Assembly: GCA_947495985.1 (NCBI GenBank)
Contig: CANMBD010000002.1
Location: 1-64,000, forward strand
Length of the DNA: 64,000 nt
Direction: 5' to 3'
Source of the DNA: an uncultured Sphingomonadaceae bacterium
Lineage (GTDB): Bacteria; Pseudomonadota; Alphaproteobacteria; Sphingomonadales; Sphingomonadaceae
Shown: piece after piece, positions 45,749-54,805 of the stretch
Numbering within the stretch: position 1 is the stretch's first letter
Layout: each line of letters starts with the position of its first letter
Translations under genes and position numbers: made by a program
The notes under the pieces: generated by a model
The model's input: only the letters and a program-made list of their open reading frames with translations
Databases searched by the model: none
What the model was told of the DNA's origin: nothing

Positions 45749-46410
45749 ATCGGCCTCTGACCAAGCGCATGGCGACCACGGGTCTGGCTTTTTTGGACCA
45801 GAGCAATCAGCTTGTCCGTCAATATCCTCTGCCACTTCAGCTCTTCCGTGGACAGACGCAGGAAACGCTGCGCTATCGGTGCTGCAATCAGGTTGGACAG
45901 GACTAGGCCATAGAAAGTGGTGAGCAGCGCCAGCGCCATGGCCGATCCCAGATTGGCCGGGTCGTTCAAATCCTGAAACATTCGCACCAGCCCGATGATC
46001 GTCCCGACCATTCCGATGGCCGGAGCGACATCGGCCACTGCCATCCAGAAACGGATCACGCTGTTATGCCGTGCCTCCCGGTCATTCAGGTCGGCTCCTG
46101 CCCACCGGGAGAATGCGCGGATATCCTCATGTCTTGCAAGACAAGCCGCGGCGCGCGCAACGAAAGCGCTTTTGGCATCGACCTGGTCAACACATTGCAG
46201 GCCCTTGCCATCCATCACCGCCTCGACCTGATGCAGGGATTGGCGCGCCATTTGGGCATCGCGAACCGGGTCGGCGCGCAGCAGGACATGCCATGCGGTA
46301 AAACTGCGGATCAAACCGCCGCTGCCTTCCTGAAGACCGACAACGGCAATCGCGCCCAGCCAGACGATTGCAAGCACCAACGGATCGAACAGTTCAACTA
46401 TTGCTTGCAA
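45739..46410 (-). CDS. MotA/TolQ/ExbB-like proton channel protein
   Basis: Membrane protein of 223 residues, starting at a TTG codon (46410) with GGGAGG five bases upstream. First hydrophobic segment LFDPLVLAIVWLGAIAVV; MotA/ExbB core DVAPAIGMVGTIIGLVRMFQ and LALLTTFYGLVLSNLIAAPI, giving three to four spans. Divergent from the flgB operon over a 247-base control region. Together with the short MotB-like protein and flgA it forms a leftward operon. Distinct from the canonical MotA at 54806. Confidence 0.82.
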   Translation of the reverse strand: MQAIVELFDPLVLAIVWLGAIAVVGLQEGSGGLIRSFTAWHVLLRADPVRDAQMARQSLHQVEAVMDGKGLQCVDQVDAKSAFVARAAACLARHEDIRAFSRWAGADLNDREARHNSVIRFWMAVADVAPAIGMVGTIIGLVRMFQDLNDPANLGSAMALALLTTFYGLVLSNLIAAPIAQRFLRLSTEELKWQRILTDKLIALVQKSQTRGRHALGQRPICA

Positions 46411-46424
46411 CGAGGCCTCCCATC

Positions 46425-46477
46425 ACTGGCGAGCCAGTTGCGACAAATAATTGTCGCGCAACGCCAAAATATTGGCG
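46425..46477. promoter_or_regulatory. three abutting palindromes in the divergent flagellar control region
   Basis: ACTGGC-GA-GCCAGT (46425-46438), then GTTGCGACAA / TTGTCGCGCAAC arms around ATAA (46437-46462), then CGCCAA-AATA-TTGGCG (46462-46477). They sit 66-118 bases upstream of the flgB -24/-12 promoter, the distance expected for an NtrC-family enhancer site, and next to the leftward MotA-like gene. Role as activator binding sites is inference. Confidence 0.6.
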
Positions 46478-46542
46478 CAGTTTTTTGACGCTTTGCTGTG
46501 TTCGTTTCAGGAGAAGGGCGGAATTGCGGGACATTTGGACTT

Positions 46543-46558
46543 TGGCACACCCTTTGCT
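46543..46558 (+). promoter_or_regulatory. sigma-54 promoter of the flgB operon
   Basis: TGGCACACCCTTTGCT matches the -24/-12 consensus, with GG and GC elements correctly spaced, 100 bases before the flgB ATG. It very probably drives flgBCDEFGHIJKL. Confidence 0.88.
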
Positions 46559-46657
46559 GAGTAGAGGGAGAAGAAAAGGAAATTGGCTCTCTGCCCATCA
46601 AAACGGATGACGCGGAGGCATGTTTACCCTTGCGAGGAAGGAGCATTGGTTCCGGCT

Positions 46658-47002
46658 ATGGACAAGATTTTCGGTATCTATGGGGATGCTCTGGCGCTGC
46701 GTGCGCAGCGGCTGAACATGCTGGCGTCGAATATCGCCAACGCCGCCACGCCCAATTACAAGGCGCGCGATCTCGACTTTGGCAAGGCAATGGCTTCACT
46801 GGTGGACGGCGAGACGCTGAACGACAGCGCAGATCGGCATATCGGCTATCGCGTCCCGCTCCAGCCCTCCATGGATGGCAACACGGTGGAGCTTTCCACT
46901 GAACAGACGCTCTTTGCCGAAAATGCGGTCCAGTATCGCACAACATTGTCTTTTCTTGATGGCCGCATCGGCACGCTACGCCGCGCGATGAAGGGCGAGT
47001 GA
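46658..47002 (+). CDS. flgB: flagellar proximal rod protein FlgB
   Basis: Rod subunit of 114 residues: DKIFGIYGDALALRAQRLNM then LASNIANAATPNYKARDLDF, the conserved N-terminal helix of rod/hook proteins. ATG 46658 gives the family N-terminus; AAGGAG is 14 bases upstream, rather far, and a TTG at 46646 lies too near it. First gene of a tightly packed operon; its TGA overlaps the flgC ATG (TGATG). Confidence 0.93.
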   Translation: MDKIFGIYGDALALRAQRLNMLASNIANAATPNYKARDLDFGKAMASLVDGETLNDSADRHIGYRVPLQPSMDGNTVELSTEQTLFAENAVQYRTTLSFLDGRIGTLRRAMKGE

Positions 47003-47406
47003 TGCCAGAAGCGATGAACATATTTGACGTTGCCGGGCGCGCCATGGCGGCGCAGCTCACGCGGCTGAACACCACCGCCTCGAACATGGCCAATGCCCGG
47101 TCGGTGGCGAGCAGCGAAGCCGAGGCTTTTCGCGCGCTGAAACCCGTATTCCGCACCCATGTGGATGGTCCCGATATGGCCACGGTCGATGTCGAGCGCA
47201 TCGTGCAATCCGATACCCAGCCAAAAAGACGCCATGATCCCGCCCATCCGATGGCCGATGCCGATGGCTATGTCTGGGAAGCAGGCGTCGATGAAGCAAC
47301 CGAGATGGTCGAGATGATCGAAACCGCCCGGCAGTATCAAAATAATGTGCAGGTCCTGCAGACCGCCAAATCACTCATATTGGAAACCGTAAGGATGGGG
47401 AAATAA
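47002..47406 (+). CDS. flgC: flagellar proximal rod protein FlgC
   Basis: Rod subunit, 134 residues. MNIFDVAGRAMAAQLTRLNT then TASNMANARSV at the N-terminus, and a C-terminal helix EMVEMIETARQYQNNVQVLQ. ATG 47002 overlaps the flgB stop; ATG 47014 would start nearer the consensus. Its stop TAA overlaps the flgD ATG by one base. Confidence 0.93.
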   Translation: MPEAMNIFDVAGRAMAAQLTRLNTTASNMANARSVASSEAEAFRALKPVFRTHVDGPDMATVDVERIVQSDTQPKRRHDPAHPMADADGYVWEAGVDEATEMVEMIETARQYQNNVQVLQTAKSLILETVRMGK

Positions 47407-48038
47407 TGACTATTATCAACAGCATAGACTCGGCAACCACAGGGGCTGCTTCAAGCGTCTCGGGCAATAATCTCGATCAGGCTGCGTTTCTGCGCCTGAT
47501 GACGGCGCAGCTCAAAATGCAGGACCCGTTCGAGCCACTGGATAGCAACGCAATGGTTGGCCAGATGGCGCAATTTTCAACCGTTGCGGGGATTGAGGAA
47601 ATGAACGCATCGCTCAGGCAGCTCAATGACGCGAACCGGATCGGCGATGCATCAAGCTGGTTGGGGCGCAATGTCCTGCTGCCCGGCAATATGGCGGTAC
47701 CGAATGACGCCGGTCAATATGCCGGGGAGTTCATGCTGAACGCGGCCGCCTCTGATCTGTCGATCGATTTTCTCAACAATAGCGGCGAGATTGTCCAGGC
47801 GATCGAGCTGGGCGAACAGGAGGCCGGAACAATCGCCTTTGAATGGGACGCGCTGGACAGCGATGGCCATCCGCTTGATCTCGGCGCGCTCAAGATACGG
47901 GTCAATGGCGGGGCGATATCCGGCCTGTCATCCTGGACCACCGTCGATGCGGTGCAGTCGCCCACCGATGGCGGCAATGCGCGCCTTGTCACACCGCGCG
48001 GAGACTATTGGCTCTCCGACGCCATCCGCCTCAGCTAA
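47406..48038 (+). CDS. flgD: flagellar hook capping protein FlgD
   Basis: Scaffold for hook assembly, 210 residues. The N-terminal motif LDQAAFLRLMTAQLKMQDPF (then EPLDSNAMVGQMAQFSTVAG) is the FlgD signature. The C-terminal half has an FlgD Ig-like/tudor pattern. It precedes flgE by 29 bases. Confidence 0.93.
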   Translation: MTIINSIDSATTGAASSVSGNNLDQAAFLRLMTAQLKMQDPFEPLDSNAMVGQMAQFSTVAGIEEMNASLRQLNDANRIGDASSWLGRNVLLPGNMAVPNDAGQYAGEFMLNAAASDLSIDFLNNSGEIVQAIELGEQEAGTIAFEWDALDSDGHPLDLGALKIRVNGGAISGLSSWTTVDAVQSPTDGGNARLVTPRGDYWLSDAIRLS

Positions 48039-48067
48039 AATATCATTCCTTTTTACGGAGAAATTTC

Positions 48068-48898
48068 ATGTCATTCTACACGTCCCTGTCGGGCCTCAAA
48101 GGCGCGCAAACCGATCTTTCAACCATCTCGAACAATGTCGCCAATGCCGGCTCCGTTGGCTTCAAACGTAGCCGCGCGATATTTGGCGACCTGTTCGCCG
48201 CTGCACCGACCCAGTCGACCAAAACCGTCGCTGGTCAAGGCGTCCGGTTGAACGGGATCACGCAGCAATTTGCGCAAGGCACGCTGGAATCCACCGGCAA
48301 GACGCTTGACCTTGCAATTGCGGGCGAAGGCTTTTTCGCGGTGCGCGGACAGCCCCCGGCCGAGGAACTCAGCTTTACCCGTAACGGCGCGTTCGGCATT
48401 AACTCGGACCGCGAAGTCGTCGATACGCTAGGCAGTATTGTGCAGCTATTGCCGGTGGACGTGAACGGTGTCGTGACTTCCACGGCGATTGGCGACATGA
48501 CGGGCTTTGTCCTGCCCGAATTTGATCCAGCGGATCCCGCGGCCGTGCTGGCCAACGTGTCGATCAATACCGCCGGGCTTGTCACCGCAACCTACGCCAA
48601 TGGCAATACGGAAAATCTCGGCTCAATAGCGATGTCCTCCTTCACCAATGTCGAAGGCCTGCGCCCGATTGGTGACGCGCACTGGCAGGCGACAGGAGAG
48701 AGCGGTGATCCGCAAATCAACGCCGCCGGAGCTGGCCCGATGGGCGAACTTCGCTCCGGTATGCTGGAGCGCGCGAATGTCGACCTGACCGAAGAGCTGG
48801 TATCCCTGATCGGTGCCCAGCGGAATTTTCAGGCCAACGCCCAGGCAATCGAAACCGCCAACACGCTGACCCAGACGATCATCAACCTGCAGGTCTGA
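48068..48898 (+). CDS. flgE: flagellar hook protein FlgE, short form
   Basis: Hook subunit of 276 residues: FYTSLSGLKGAQTDLSTISN then NVANAGSVGFKRSRAIFGDL, a central beta region, and the C-terminal ERANVDLTEELVSLIGAQRN. E. coli FlgE has about 400 residues and other alphaproteobacterial forms more; the missing part is the outer D2-type insert, although the FlgE-type N-terminus separates it from FlgF and FlgG, which follow. ATG 48068 has a GGAG site. Confidence 0.85.
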   Translation: MSFYTSLSGLKGAQTDLSTISNNVANAGSVGFKRSRAIFGDLFAAAPTQSTKTVAGQGVRLNGITQQFAQGTLESTGKTLDLAIAGEGFFAVRGQPPAEELSFTRNGAFGINSDREVVDTLGSIVQLLPVDVNGVVTSTAIGDMTGFVLPEFDPADPAAVLANVSINTAGLVTATYANGNTENLGSIAMSSFTNVEGLRPIGDAHWQATGESGDPQINAAGAGPMGELRSGMLERANVDLTEELVSLIGAQRNFQANAQAIETANTLTQTIINLQV

Positions 48899-48922
48899 TA
48901 AAACCCGAAGGAGGCCTGAAAA

Positions 48923-49669
48923 ATGGATAAGATGATCCACAGCAGCCTGTCCGCAATGCAGGGTATAATGGCCCGGCAGACGGCGATTGCGAACAATATG
49001 GCCAATGCCAGCACAACAGGTTTTCGCGCCGAGATTGTCAACGCCAAGGCAAAGCATCTCAGCAGCGCCGAGCTGGACAGCCGGGCCATGGCTTATGAAC
49101 GGGTGCTGGCCGCTGACATGAGCTCCGGACCAGTAACGGTAACTGGCCGCGCTTTGGATATCGCTCTGGACGGCGACGCTATGCTGTCGGTTCAGGGGCC
49201 TGATGGAGAGCCCGCCTATACAAAGCGCGGTGATCTGCAGCTCAGCGAAACCGGGCTCGTCACAACCGGCGCTGGTGATCCCGTATTGGGTGAAGGCGGT
49301 CCGCTGATCATCCCGCCCGTCGACCGGATCAGCATTGCCAAAGACGGCGACGTCTGGATCTTGCCGCAAGGCGATACAACCGGCGAGATGCAGCAGATTG
49401 ACCGGCTGACGCTGGTGTCCTTCACCGGCAGCGATATCGTCAAGGGCAATGACAATCTGTTCCGCGTCCGGGACGGCGGCGCTTTGCCAGCCGATGCCGA
49501 CGCAAGGTTGACCTCCGGATCGCTCGAAGGATCGAACGTCAACATCACGGCCGCGCTAGTCGACATGATCGAAGCCAGCCGCGCCTGGGAAACACAGGTC
49601 AAATTGCTGTCCACCGCCAAGGATATCGACAGCAGCGGCGCCAGCCTGATGCAATTGCCGAACAATTAG
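48923..49669 (+). CDS. flgF: flagellar rod protein FlgF
   Basis: Proximal rod subunit, 248 residues. DKMIHSSLSAMQGIMARQTA, AIANNMANASTTGFRAE at the N-terminus, and GSNVNITAALVDMIEASRAW at the C-terminus. Preceded by GGAGG. Followed 13 bases later by flgG. Confidence 0.94.
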   Translation: MDKMIHSSLSAMQGIMARQTAIANNMANASTTGFRAEIVNAKAKHLSSAELDSRAMAYERVLAADMSSGPVTVTGRALDIALDGDAMLSVQGPDGEPAYTKRGDLQLSETGLVTTGAGDPVLGEGGPLIIPPVDRISIAKDGDVWILPQGDTTGEMQQIDRLTLVSFTGSDIVKGNDNLFRVRDGGALPADADARLTSGSLEGSNVNITAALVDMIEASRAWETQVKLLSTAKDIDSSGASLMQLPNN

Positions 49670-49682
49670 AAAGGAATAGCCC

Positions 49683-50471
49683 ATGAGTAACGGAGCCCTG
49701 CAAGTCGCCCGCACCGGACTGGATGCGCAAAATACCAAGATGCGCGTGATCGCGAACAATCTTGCCAATGTGAACACCAATGGCTTCAAGCGGCAGCGCG
49801 CCAGTTTTGAAACGCTGGCCTATCAGCATAATATCACCCCGGGCGCACCAGCCGATGCACAGAACCAATATGCCATCGGATTGTCCCTCGGCACCGGCGT
49901 CGCGCTGCAGGGTACGGCGCGCATTGAAACGCAGGGCGCATTGCAAACAACCGGCAACGCGCTGGATATTGCCATTGAAGGTCCCGGTTATTTTCAGGTG
50001 GAAATGCCCGATGGACAGGTTGGCTATACCAGAGCCGGCAATTTCAGCCGCACCTCCGAAGGCACGATTGTCACCGCGGGCGGCCTGCCGCTCATCCCCG
50101 AAATCCAGATCCCCGAAGGTACAACCGGCATCACGGTTGGTAGCGACGGCACCATTTCCGCAGCCTTGGCGGGCGAGACGGAGATCACGATATTGGGACA
50201 GATAGAAACCGCATCTTTCGTCAACCCGGCTGGCCTCAAGCCGCTGGGTGACAATCTGCTCATCGAAAGCGAAGCCAGCGGTGACCCCCAAGTTGGCGGG
50301 GCTGGCGAGGAAGGGCGCGGCACCTTACGAGCCGGTGCGCTGGAAGGGTCCAACGTCAACATAGTCGAGGAACTGGTCGACATGATCGAGACCCAGCGCG
50401 CTTATGAGGTCAATAGTAAGATGATCTCTGCCACCGACGAAATGCTGCAATTTGTCAACCAGCAGCTGTGA
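49683..50471 (+). CDS. flgG: flagellar distal rod protein FlgG
   Basis: Distal rod subunit, 262 residues, close to the 260 of other FlgG. ALQVARTGLDAQNTKMRVIA then NNLANVNTNGFKRQRASFE, and the C-terminal GSNVNIVEELVDMIETQRAY, typical of FlgG. Its stop overlaps a GTG that could extend flgH, so flgG and flgH may be coupled. Confidence 0.96.
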   Translation: MSNGALQVARTGLDAQNTKMRVIANNLANVNTNGFKRQRASFETLAYQHNITPGAPADAQNQYAIGLSLGTGVALQGTARIETQGALQTTGNALDIAIEGPGYFQVEMPDGQVGYTRAGNFSRTSEGTIVTAGGLPLIPEIQIPEGTTGITVGSDGTISAALAGETEITILGQIETASFVNPAGLKPLGDNLLIESEASGDPQVGGAGEEGRGTLRAGALEGSNVNIVEELVDMIETQRAYEVNSKMISATDEMLQFVNQQL

Positions 50472-50482
50472 CCGGATGCGCG

Positions 50483-51142
50483 ATGAGAACCGTTTCCATC
50501 ATTCTGGCGACCTGCGCCTTATCGGCCTGTTTTGGCGGCATCAACGACGGCCCGCAGCCCGGATTTGAACCGACCATGCCGCCGGTCAACATGGCAAAGA
50601 CCCAAAGCAATGGCGCGATATTTCAGGCCGCCAATGGCTATGCCGCTCTGACCAGCGGCGCGCGCGCGGCAATGGTTGGCGATGTCCTGACCATCCAGCT
50701 GGTCGAGCGGACCATTGCGCGCAAGACCAATAGCGCATCCACCAGCAAGAGCAGCGATTTCGGCCTGACACCGCCGACTACCGGGCCACTCGCCCTTTTT
50801 GACCCCAGCGACATAAATATTGGCGGCGATCAGTCGTTCTCTGGTTCAGGACGGGCAGCGCAGACCAACAGCCTGCTCGGTGAAATCAGTGTCACGATTG
50901 CGCAGGTTTATACCAATGGCACGATGAGAGTGAAGGGCGAAAAAGTGATCAACCTGAACCGTGGCGAGGAATATATCCAGATGACCGGCATCGTGCGTAC
51001 AGCCGATATCAGCACGGATAACCGGGTGCTGTCGTCACGGGTCGCAGATGCTGAGATCAGCTATGCCGGATCAGGGGAAATTGCTCGCGCCAGCAAGCAG
51101 GGATGGTTGCAGAAATTCTTCTCGACCATATCACCTTTCTGA
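50483..51142 (+). CDS. flgH: flagellar L-ring lipoprotein FlgH
   Basis: Outer-membrane ring subunit of 219 residues. A signal with lipobox LSACFG gives the N-terminal lipidated Cys; the core shows ALTSGARAAMVGDVLTIQLV, TNSLLGEISVTIAQVY and GEKVINLNRGEEYIQMTGIV. ATG 50483 is best placed before the signal; GTG 50468 is a longer possibility. Confidence 0.94.
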   Translation: MRTVSIILATCALSACFGGINDGPQPGFEPTMPPVNMAKTQSNGAIFQAANGYAALTSGARAAMVGDVLTIQLVERTIARKTNSASTSKSSDFGLTPPTTGPLALFDPSDINIGGDQSFSGSGRAAQTNSLLGEISVTIAQVYTNGTMRVKGEKVINLNRGEEYIQMTGIVRTADISTDNRVLSSRVADAEISYAGSGEIARASKQGWLQKFFSTISPF

Positions 51143-51146
51143 CCGG

Positions 51147-52280
51147 ATGATGGCGATGAAACTCACCCTGTTTTCCTATTTCTCCAAACTGCTCACCGGC
51201 ATCGCTTTGGGTGCTGCCCTGCTGTGGACGGCTCCAGCCAGCGCCACACGGATCAAGGATATTGGCAGCTTTCAGGGTCTGCGCACCAACCAGCTGACTG
51301 GCTATGGTCTGGTGGTCGGTTTGGCAGGAACGGGCGATGATAATCTGGAATATGCCACGCAGGGGGTCAAAGGCACCGTCTCCCGATTTGGTCTGACATT
51401 ACCGCCGGGCGTCAACCCGTCGCTCAAAAACGCCGCCGCCGTGATCGTAACCGCAGAGCTACCGCCCTTTGCCAAACCGGGCCAGAGACTGGACATTACC
51501 GTGTCCGCGCTGGGCAAGGCGAAGTCCCTGCGCGGCGGCACATTGGTGATGATGCCCCTGCGCGGGGCCGATGGTCAAATTTACGCGATGGCACAGGGCA
51601 ATCTGGCGGTTGGCGGTCTGGGCATCGAGGCCGCCGATGGCTCACGCACGCTGGTCAATATTCCCAGCGCTGGCCGAATACCCGGCGGCGCAACCGTAGA
51701 GCGCAGCGTCGGAACCGGCTTTGCCGACACGCCTTATCTGACGTTCAATCTGGCAGAGCCGGATCTGACCACCGCCCTGCGCGTGGCCGATGCCATCAAC
51801 GGCAAAGTGGGATCCGGAATGGCCGAGGCGATAGATGCTGTCTCCATCCAGATTCGCACTGATCGAGGCGCTGCCAGCCGTATCGTGCAAATGGGCCTAA
51901 TCGAAAATATCACGGTCACACCGGCCAAGGCCGCGGCCCGAGTCATCGTCAACGCACGTACCGGTACGGTGGTGATTAACGACATGGTCCGCATCACGCC
52001 AGCAGCGGTCAGTCACGGCAAGCTCACCGTGAAAATTCAGGAAGACCCGCTGGTCGTGCAGCCGGCCCCGTTCAGCCGCGGTGAGACTGCGGTGGAGCCG
52101 AGTAGCGAGATCAGCGTGGAAGAAAAGGATGCGCCGATGTTCGCTTTTGATCGCGGCGCATCGCTGGCCGAGATTGTCGAAACGATCAACGCGGTCGGTG
52201 CCACCCCCGGCGATCTGGTCGCGATATTGGAGGCACTGAAACAGGCCGGGGCGATGAAAGCGGAGTTATTGATTCAATGA
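51147..52280 (+). CDS. flgI: flagellar P-ring protein FlgI
   Basis: Periplasmic ring subunit, about 377 residues with a signal peptide (SKLLTGIALGAALLWTAPAS). The body starts RIKDIGSFQGLRTNQLTGYG, then LVVGLAGTGD, canonical FlgI; it contains NARTGTVVINDMVRITPAAV. Three nearby ATGs (51147, 51150, 51156) are possible; I give the first. FlgA in the leftward operon is its assembly chaperone. Confidence 0.94.
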   Translation: MMAMKLTLFSYFSKLLTGIALGAALLWTAPASATRIKDIGSFQGLRTNQLTGYGLVVGLAGTGDDNLEYATQGVKGTVSRFGLTLPPGVNPSLKNAAAVIVTAELPPFAKPGQRLDITVSALGKAKSLRGGTLVMMPLRGADGQIYAMAQGNLAVGGLGIEAADGSRTLVNIPSAGRIPGGATVERSVGTGFADTPYLTFNLAEPDLTTALRVADAINGKVGSGMAEAIDAVSIQIRTDRGAASRIVQMGLIENITVTPAKAAARVIVNARTGTVVINDMVRITPAAVSHGKLTVKIQEDPLVVQPAPFSRGETAVEPSSEISVEEKDAPMFAFDRGASLAEIVETINAVGATPGDLVAILEALKQAGAMKAELLIQ

Positions 52281-52555
52281 TACCGGCCCTTTCCCCTTCG
52301 CAAAATAGCGTGCCGCCCGCTGCGGCGGATGGCCAGCAAGTGCTTGAGCAGGCCGCACAGGCTTTCGAGGCGATCTTCCTGCGCGACATGATCGGAGCGA
52401 TGCGGAAGGCCAGTCTGGGTGACGATGTCATGGGCAATAGCGGCAGCACACAATTTCGGGACATGATGGATGACCGTCTCGCCGACGAGATGGTTCGAAA
52501 TAACGGATTGGGCATCGCCGATCTTTTGGTTGCGCAGTGGAAAGGCAAATTATGA
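52277..52555 (+). CDS. flgJ: rod-binding protein, FlgJ N-terminal domain
   Basis: Rod cap of 92 residues with the FlgJ_N pattern LEQAAQAFEAIFLRDMIGAM and TQFRDMMDDRLADEMVRNNG. The muramidase domain of E. coli FlgJ is absent, as is usual in alphaproteobacteria, so peptidoglycan opening is done by a separate enzyme. ATG overlaps the flgI stop; TGA overlaps the flgK ATG. Confidence 0.92.
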   Translation: MIPALSPSQNSVPPAAADGQQVLEQAAQAFEAIFLRDMIGAMRKASLGDDVMGNSGSTQFRDMMDDRLADEMVRNNGLGIADLLVAQWKGKL

Positions 52556-53883
52556 CGGATCTTTTCTCCATCGGCCTGTCGGGCATAAGGGCTTATAAGC
52601 AAGCCCTGTCGACCGTTTCATCGAACATCGGCAATGCCGAGAACCCAAATTATGTGCGCCGTGACCTGCGCTTGAGTGAGCTCAGCACGACCAGCGCAAT
52701 CAACCCCTATTTCATCCACCAGATCAATTTTGCCGGTGTGGATATTGACGGTGTAGCGCGATCATCAGACCCGTTTCTAGAAGCCAATGTCCGGTTGACC
52801 GGCGCCGCTCTCTATGGCGCGGAGACGCGGGCGCGCTGGATAGAAAATACCGAAACCGCCCTGGCCGATACCGAACATGGTGTCGGCGCCAGACTGGCCA
52901 AGCTGTTTGCCATGGGTGAGGAGCTGGCGGGCTCGCCATTTAGCAACATATTGCGCAACCAGTTTATCAACGACATTGATGCCGCCGTCTCGGCAATCAA
53001 CCGCACCGCCAACGATCTCGCCAATGTTTCCGATCAGTTGATCAGTTCGGCCGAACAGGAAGTGGCCGCTTTTAACGCCGCGCTGGACCATCTGGCGACA
53101 ACCAATCTCGCCCTGCGCGTCGCGGCTGATGGCACTCCTAAACAGGCCGCGCTCCTCGACCAGCGGGACACGGCGCTGGCGGTGTTAAGCGAGCGGATGG
53201 ATGTGACGATCAGCTTTGGAGACAAGGGTATCGCCAATATTACCTACGACGGCCAGTCGCTGGTCGACATTGGCGACGTCAATTCTCTCTCTGTCCTGGC
53301 CGGGCCGGATGATAGTATCGGGCTTGTCGCCAATGCGGTGAACCTGACCGCTCCGTCGCGCGGGTCACTGGCCGCTATGGTATCCAGCGCCGCAACGACC
53401 ATAGAAAGGCGGACCGAACTGGATGACCTCGCCGTCCAGTTTGCCGCCGATATAAATGGCTGGCAGGCGGCAGGGGAAACCGACGGCGGCGGGGCTGGAC
53501 CGCCGCTGCTCGATGCTGTGGGCGGTGCCGCCACTATGGCCATGCTGACCGAGGATCCGGCCGACCTCGCCCTTGCCGCGCCGGGTGGCCCGGCCAATGG
53601 CAATATGGCGAATTTGCCTACCTTGAGAGGTCCCGCCGGGGTTGAACAGACCTGGACCAATATCATCGGCGCACAGGCCATCGCCACCGCCGCCGCGCAG
53701 AGCGAAAATGCCGCCGCCGCGACACAGCATCAGGCCGCGCGCGACGCACGCGACCGTCTCTCCTCGGTCGATCTCGACCGGGAAGCGGCCGACCTGCTGC
53801 GCTTTCAGGAAGCCTATAACGCCTCTGCCCGCGTCATTCAGGTCGCCCGCGAAACCATGCAGAGCATCCTCGCGATATTCTAA
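52552..53883 (+). CDS. flgK: flagellar hook-filament junction protein FlgK
   Basis: Hook-associated protein 1, 443 residues. DLFSIGLSGIRAYKQALSTV then SSNIGNAENPNYVRRDL at the N-terminus, a long middle with DLANVSDQLISSAEQEVAAF, and the C-terminal EAADLLRFQEAYNASARVIQ. ATG 52552 overlaps the flgJ stop by four bases. Shorter than E. coli FlgK (547), a middle-domain reduction similar in kind to that of FlgE. Confidence 0.92.
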   Translation: MTDLFSIGLSGIRAYKQALSTVSSNIGNAENPNYVRRDLRLSELSTTSAINPYFIHQINFAGVDIDGVARSSDPFLEANVRLTGAALYGAETRARWIENTETALADTEHGVGARLAKLFAMGEELAGSPFSNILRNQFINDIDAAVSAINRTANDLANVSDQLISSAEQEVAAFNAALDHLATTNLALRVAADGTPKQAALLDQRDTALAVLSERMDVTISFGDKGIANITYDGQSLVDIGDVNSLSVLAGPDDSIGLVANAVNLTAPSRGSLAAMVSSAATTIERRTELDDLAVQFAADINGWQAAGETDGGGAGPPLLDAVGGAATMAMLTEDPADLALAAPGGPANGNMANLPTLRGPAGVEQTWTNIIGAQAIATAAAQSENAAAATQHQAARDARDRLSSVDLDREAADLLRFQEAYNASARVIQVARETMQSILAIF

Positions 53884-53901
53884 TATCTGGAGCTATTCCC
53901 C

Positions 53902-54717
53902 ATGCAATCCGTCAACCGTACCCGCCCATCCAGTGATATAGTCCTGCAACAGGAACTCGCGCAGAACATCGCCGATCGTCAACAGCAAATCGCCACGACC
54001 CGCCGGATCGACAGGGCATCAGATGATCCGGCCGCTTGGTCCGAAATTTCCAGCATTGCCAAGGTGCAGGCTAATATGGATGCGTGGCTGCGCAATATTG
54101 ATCGCGGCCTGTCCATCGCCGCACAGGCCGACGGCGCGATGAGTGAGATTAACAGCCAACTGGCCAGGGCCACCGAACTGCTGGTGCAGGCAAGTAACGA
54201 GACGATTTCGCCAGTGGACCGGGAAACCATTGCAGAAGAAGTCGAAGGCATAGGCCGGACAATTGCGGACCTGCTGGATCAGGACGATGGATTTGGGAGG
54301 CCCTTATTTGTTGTTGGCCCGCCGCTGGAGATCCCGATTGACGACGACATGGTTGCGATCGCCGCACCGTCGCGGGACGGCTTTAATGCGCTCGATCCGC
54401 TGATTACCAATATTGCAAATACCATCCGTATCGGGGACGCCGATCAGCGTAGCGCCCTGCTTGATCCCCTGCGCCTGCAAAGCGATATTGCGGCGAACAT
54501 CCTGGGCAACCATGGGATAGAGAATGACCGACTGTTGCAAGGCGCAGCGCGACTGGAAGATCGCAAGATTGATGTGAGTGAATATCGCGCATCTCTGGAA
54601 GAAACCGACATCACGCTGGCAATCTCCGAAGTCCAGAAACTGCTGATCAGCCTGGAGGCAGCACAGGCGGCCTATGCGCGGATCGAGCAATCGTCGCTAT
54701 TTGATCAAATCCGCTAA
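53902..54717 (+). CDS. flgL: flagellar hook-filament junction protein FlgL
   Basis: Hook-associated protein 3, 271 residues with flagellin-like ends: IADRQQQIATTRRIDRASDD then PAAWSEISSI at the N-terminus, and LEETDITLAISEVQKLLISL then EAAQAAYARIEQSSLFDQIR at the C-terminus. Last gene of the flg series; 88 bases separate it from motA. Confidence 0.92.
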   Translation: MQSVNRTRPSSDIVLQQELAQNIADRQQQIATTRRIDRASDDPAAWSEISSIAKVQANMDAWLRNIDRGLSIAAQADGAMSEINSQLARATELLVQASNETISPVDRETIAEEVEGIGRTIADLLDQDDGFGRPLFVVGPPLEIPIDDDMVAIAAPSRDGFNALDPLITNIANTIRIGDADQRSALLDPLRLQSDIAANILGNHGIENDRLLQGAARLEDRKIDVSEYRASLEETDITLAISEVQKLLISLEAAQAAYARIEQSSLFDQIR

Positions 54718-54805
54718 AAATCACTTTCCCCGATCCGTTTTACGAACAGAAGCGGATAGTTGCACTGCGCAGAATTCCGGCCATAATCTATGACAGGAAG
54801 CATAT

